Part shown: piece after piece, positions 6,652 to 6,683 of the stretch | Numbering within the stretch: position 1 is the first letter of the stretch | Layout: each line of letters starts with the position of its first letter | Assembly: GCA_002338385.1 (NCBI GenBank) | Contig: DDIE01000022.1 | Span: 1-6,683, forward strand | Origin: Proteobacteria bacterium UBA1858 | GTDB lineage: Bacteria; Pseudomonadota; Gammaproteobacteria; UBA4575 | Length of the DNA stretch: 6,683 nucleotides | Direction: 5' to 3' | Notes under the pieces: model-generated | The model's database searches: none | Seen by the model: only the letters and a program-made list of their open reading frames with translations | What the model was told of the DNA's origin: nothing | Position numbers and translations under genes: made by a program

Positions 6652-6658
6652 CCGCTAT
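6645..6658 (-). repeat. direct repeat upstream of pilM, distal copy
   Basis: On the minus strand this reads ATAGCGGTTTGACA and differs from the copy at 6577-6590 only at the twelfth base (A for G). Its last bases form the TTGACA hexamer and share the right arm of the inverted repeat, so the repeat and any promoter would overlap. Confidence 0.55.
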
Positions 6659-6683
6659 CACCTGATGAATTTTTATATATTTT

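Larger units (their letters stand above)
6527..6683 (-). other. upstream region of pilM: probable operon control region
   Basis: The 157 bases to the right edge are AT-rich and show no supported gene. They hold the pilM ribosome binding site, a 14-base direct repeat and an inverted repeat. A perfect sigma70 -35 hexamer TTGACA occurs on the minus strand at 6650-6645, but the bases at the proper distance (TGCTTT at 6627-6622) make a poor -10, so I do not call a specific promoter. In many related bacteria ponA (penicillin-binding protein 1A) lies divergently next to pilM; if so here, this would be a shared intergenic control region. That neighbour is not visible. Confidence 0.45.

Noticed and set aside
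6615..6665. Short plus-strand frame of 16 codons starting with ATG at 6615
   Set aside because: It is too short, has no convincing ribosome site and overlaps the repeat region; no known leader peptide is recognised.

Overview
The window is a stretch of proteobacterial core chromosome with every recognisable gene on the minus strand. Read in the direction of transcription (right to left) the order is pilM, pilN, pilO, pilP, pilQ, aroK, aroB and dgt, with dgt cut off by the left edge. The pilMNOPQ-aroK-aroB order is widely conserved in beta- and gammaproteobacteria. A dgt-type HD phosphohydrolase directly after aroB, and the look of PilP and Dgt, make me lean towards a betaproteobacterium with moderate GC (mid-40s percent by eye). 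This placement is an inference; a gammaproteobacterium is not excluded.

Region by region: 1-627 holds the N-terminal 209 codons of dgt. 636-1727 is aroB (3-dehydroquinate synthase) and 1741-2256 is aroK (shikimate kinase), both complete with intact active-site motifs. 2257-2319 is a 63-base spacer with a small inverted repeat. 2320-3738 is pilQ, a short outer-membrane secretin. 3765-4304 (pilP), 4315-4908 (pilO), 4905-5465 (pilN) and 5465-6526 (pilM) encode the type IV pilus alignment subcomplex. 6527-6683 is non-coding DNA upstream of pilM as far as I can tell. It carries a 14-base direct repeat and an inverted repeat that may belong to the operon promoter or to a shared divergent control region.

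The genes are packed tightly: pilM/pilN overlap by one base (TAATG), pilN/pilO by four (ATGA), and the other gaps are 8 to 63 bases. This points to one long transcript starting right of pilM. PilM (cytoplasmic, actin-like) binds the N-terminus of PilN; PilN and PilO form an inner-membrane heterodimer; the lipoprotein PilP links them to the secretin PilQ. Together they join the pilus motor to the outer-membrane pore used for pili, twitching and often DNA uptake. AroB and AroK are steps 2 and 5 of the shikimate pathway, and Dgt hydrolyses dNTPs.

I see no previously undescribed system here. The points most worth a second look are the secretin, which lacks the N-terminal AMIN (peptidoglycan-binding) domains usual in PilQ and so resembles the ComE/HofQ type, and the repeats upstream of pilM. 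No RNA genes, CRISPR arrays, complete insertion sequences or convincing terminators were found.
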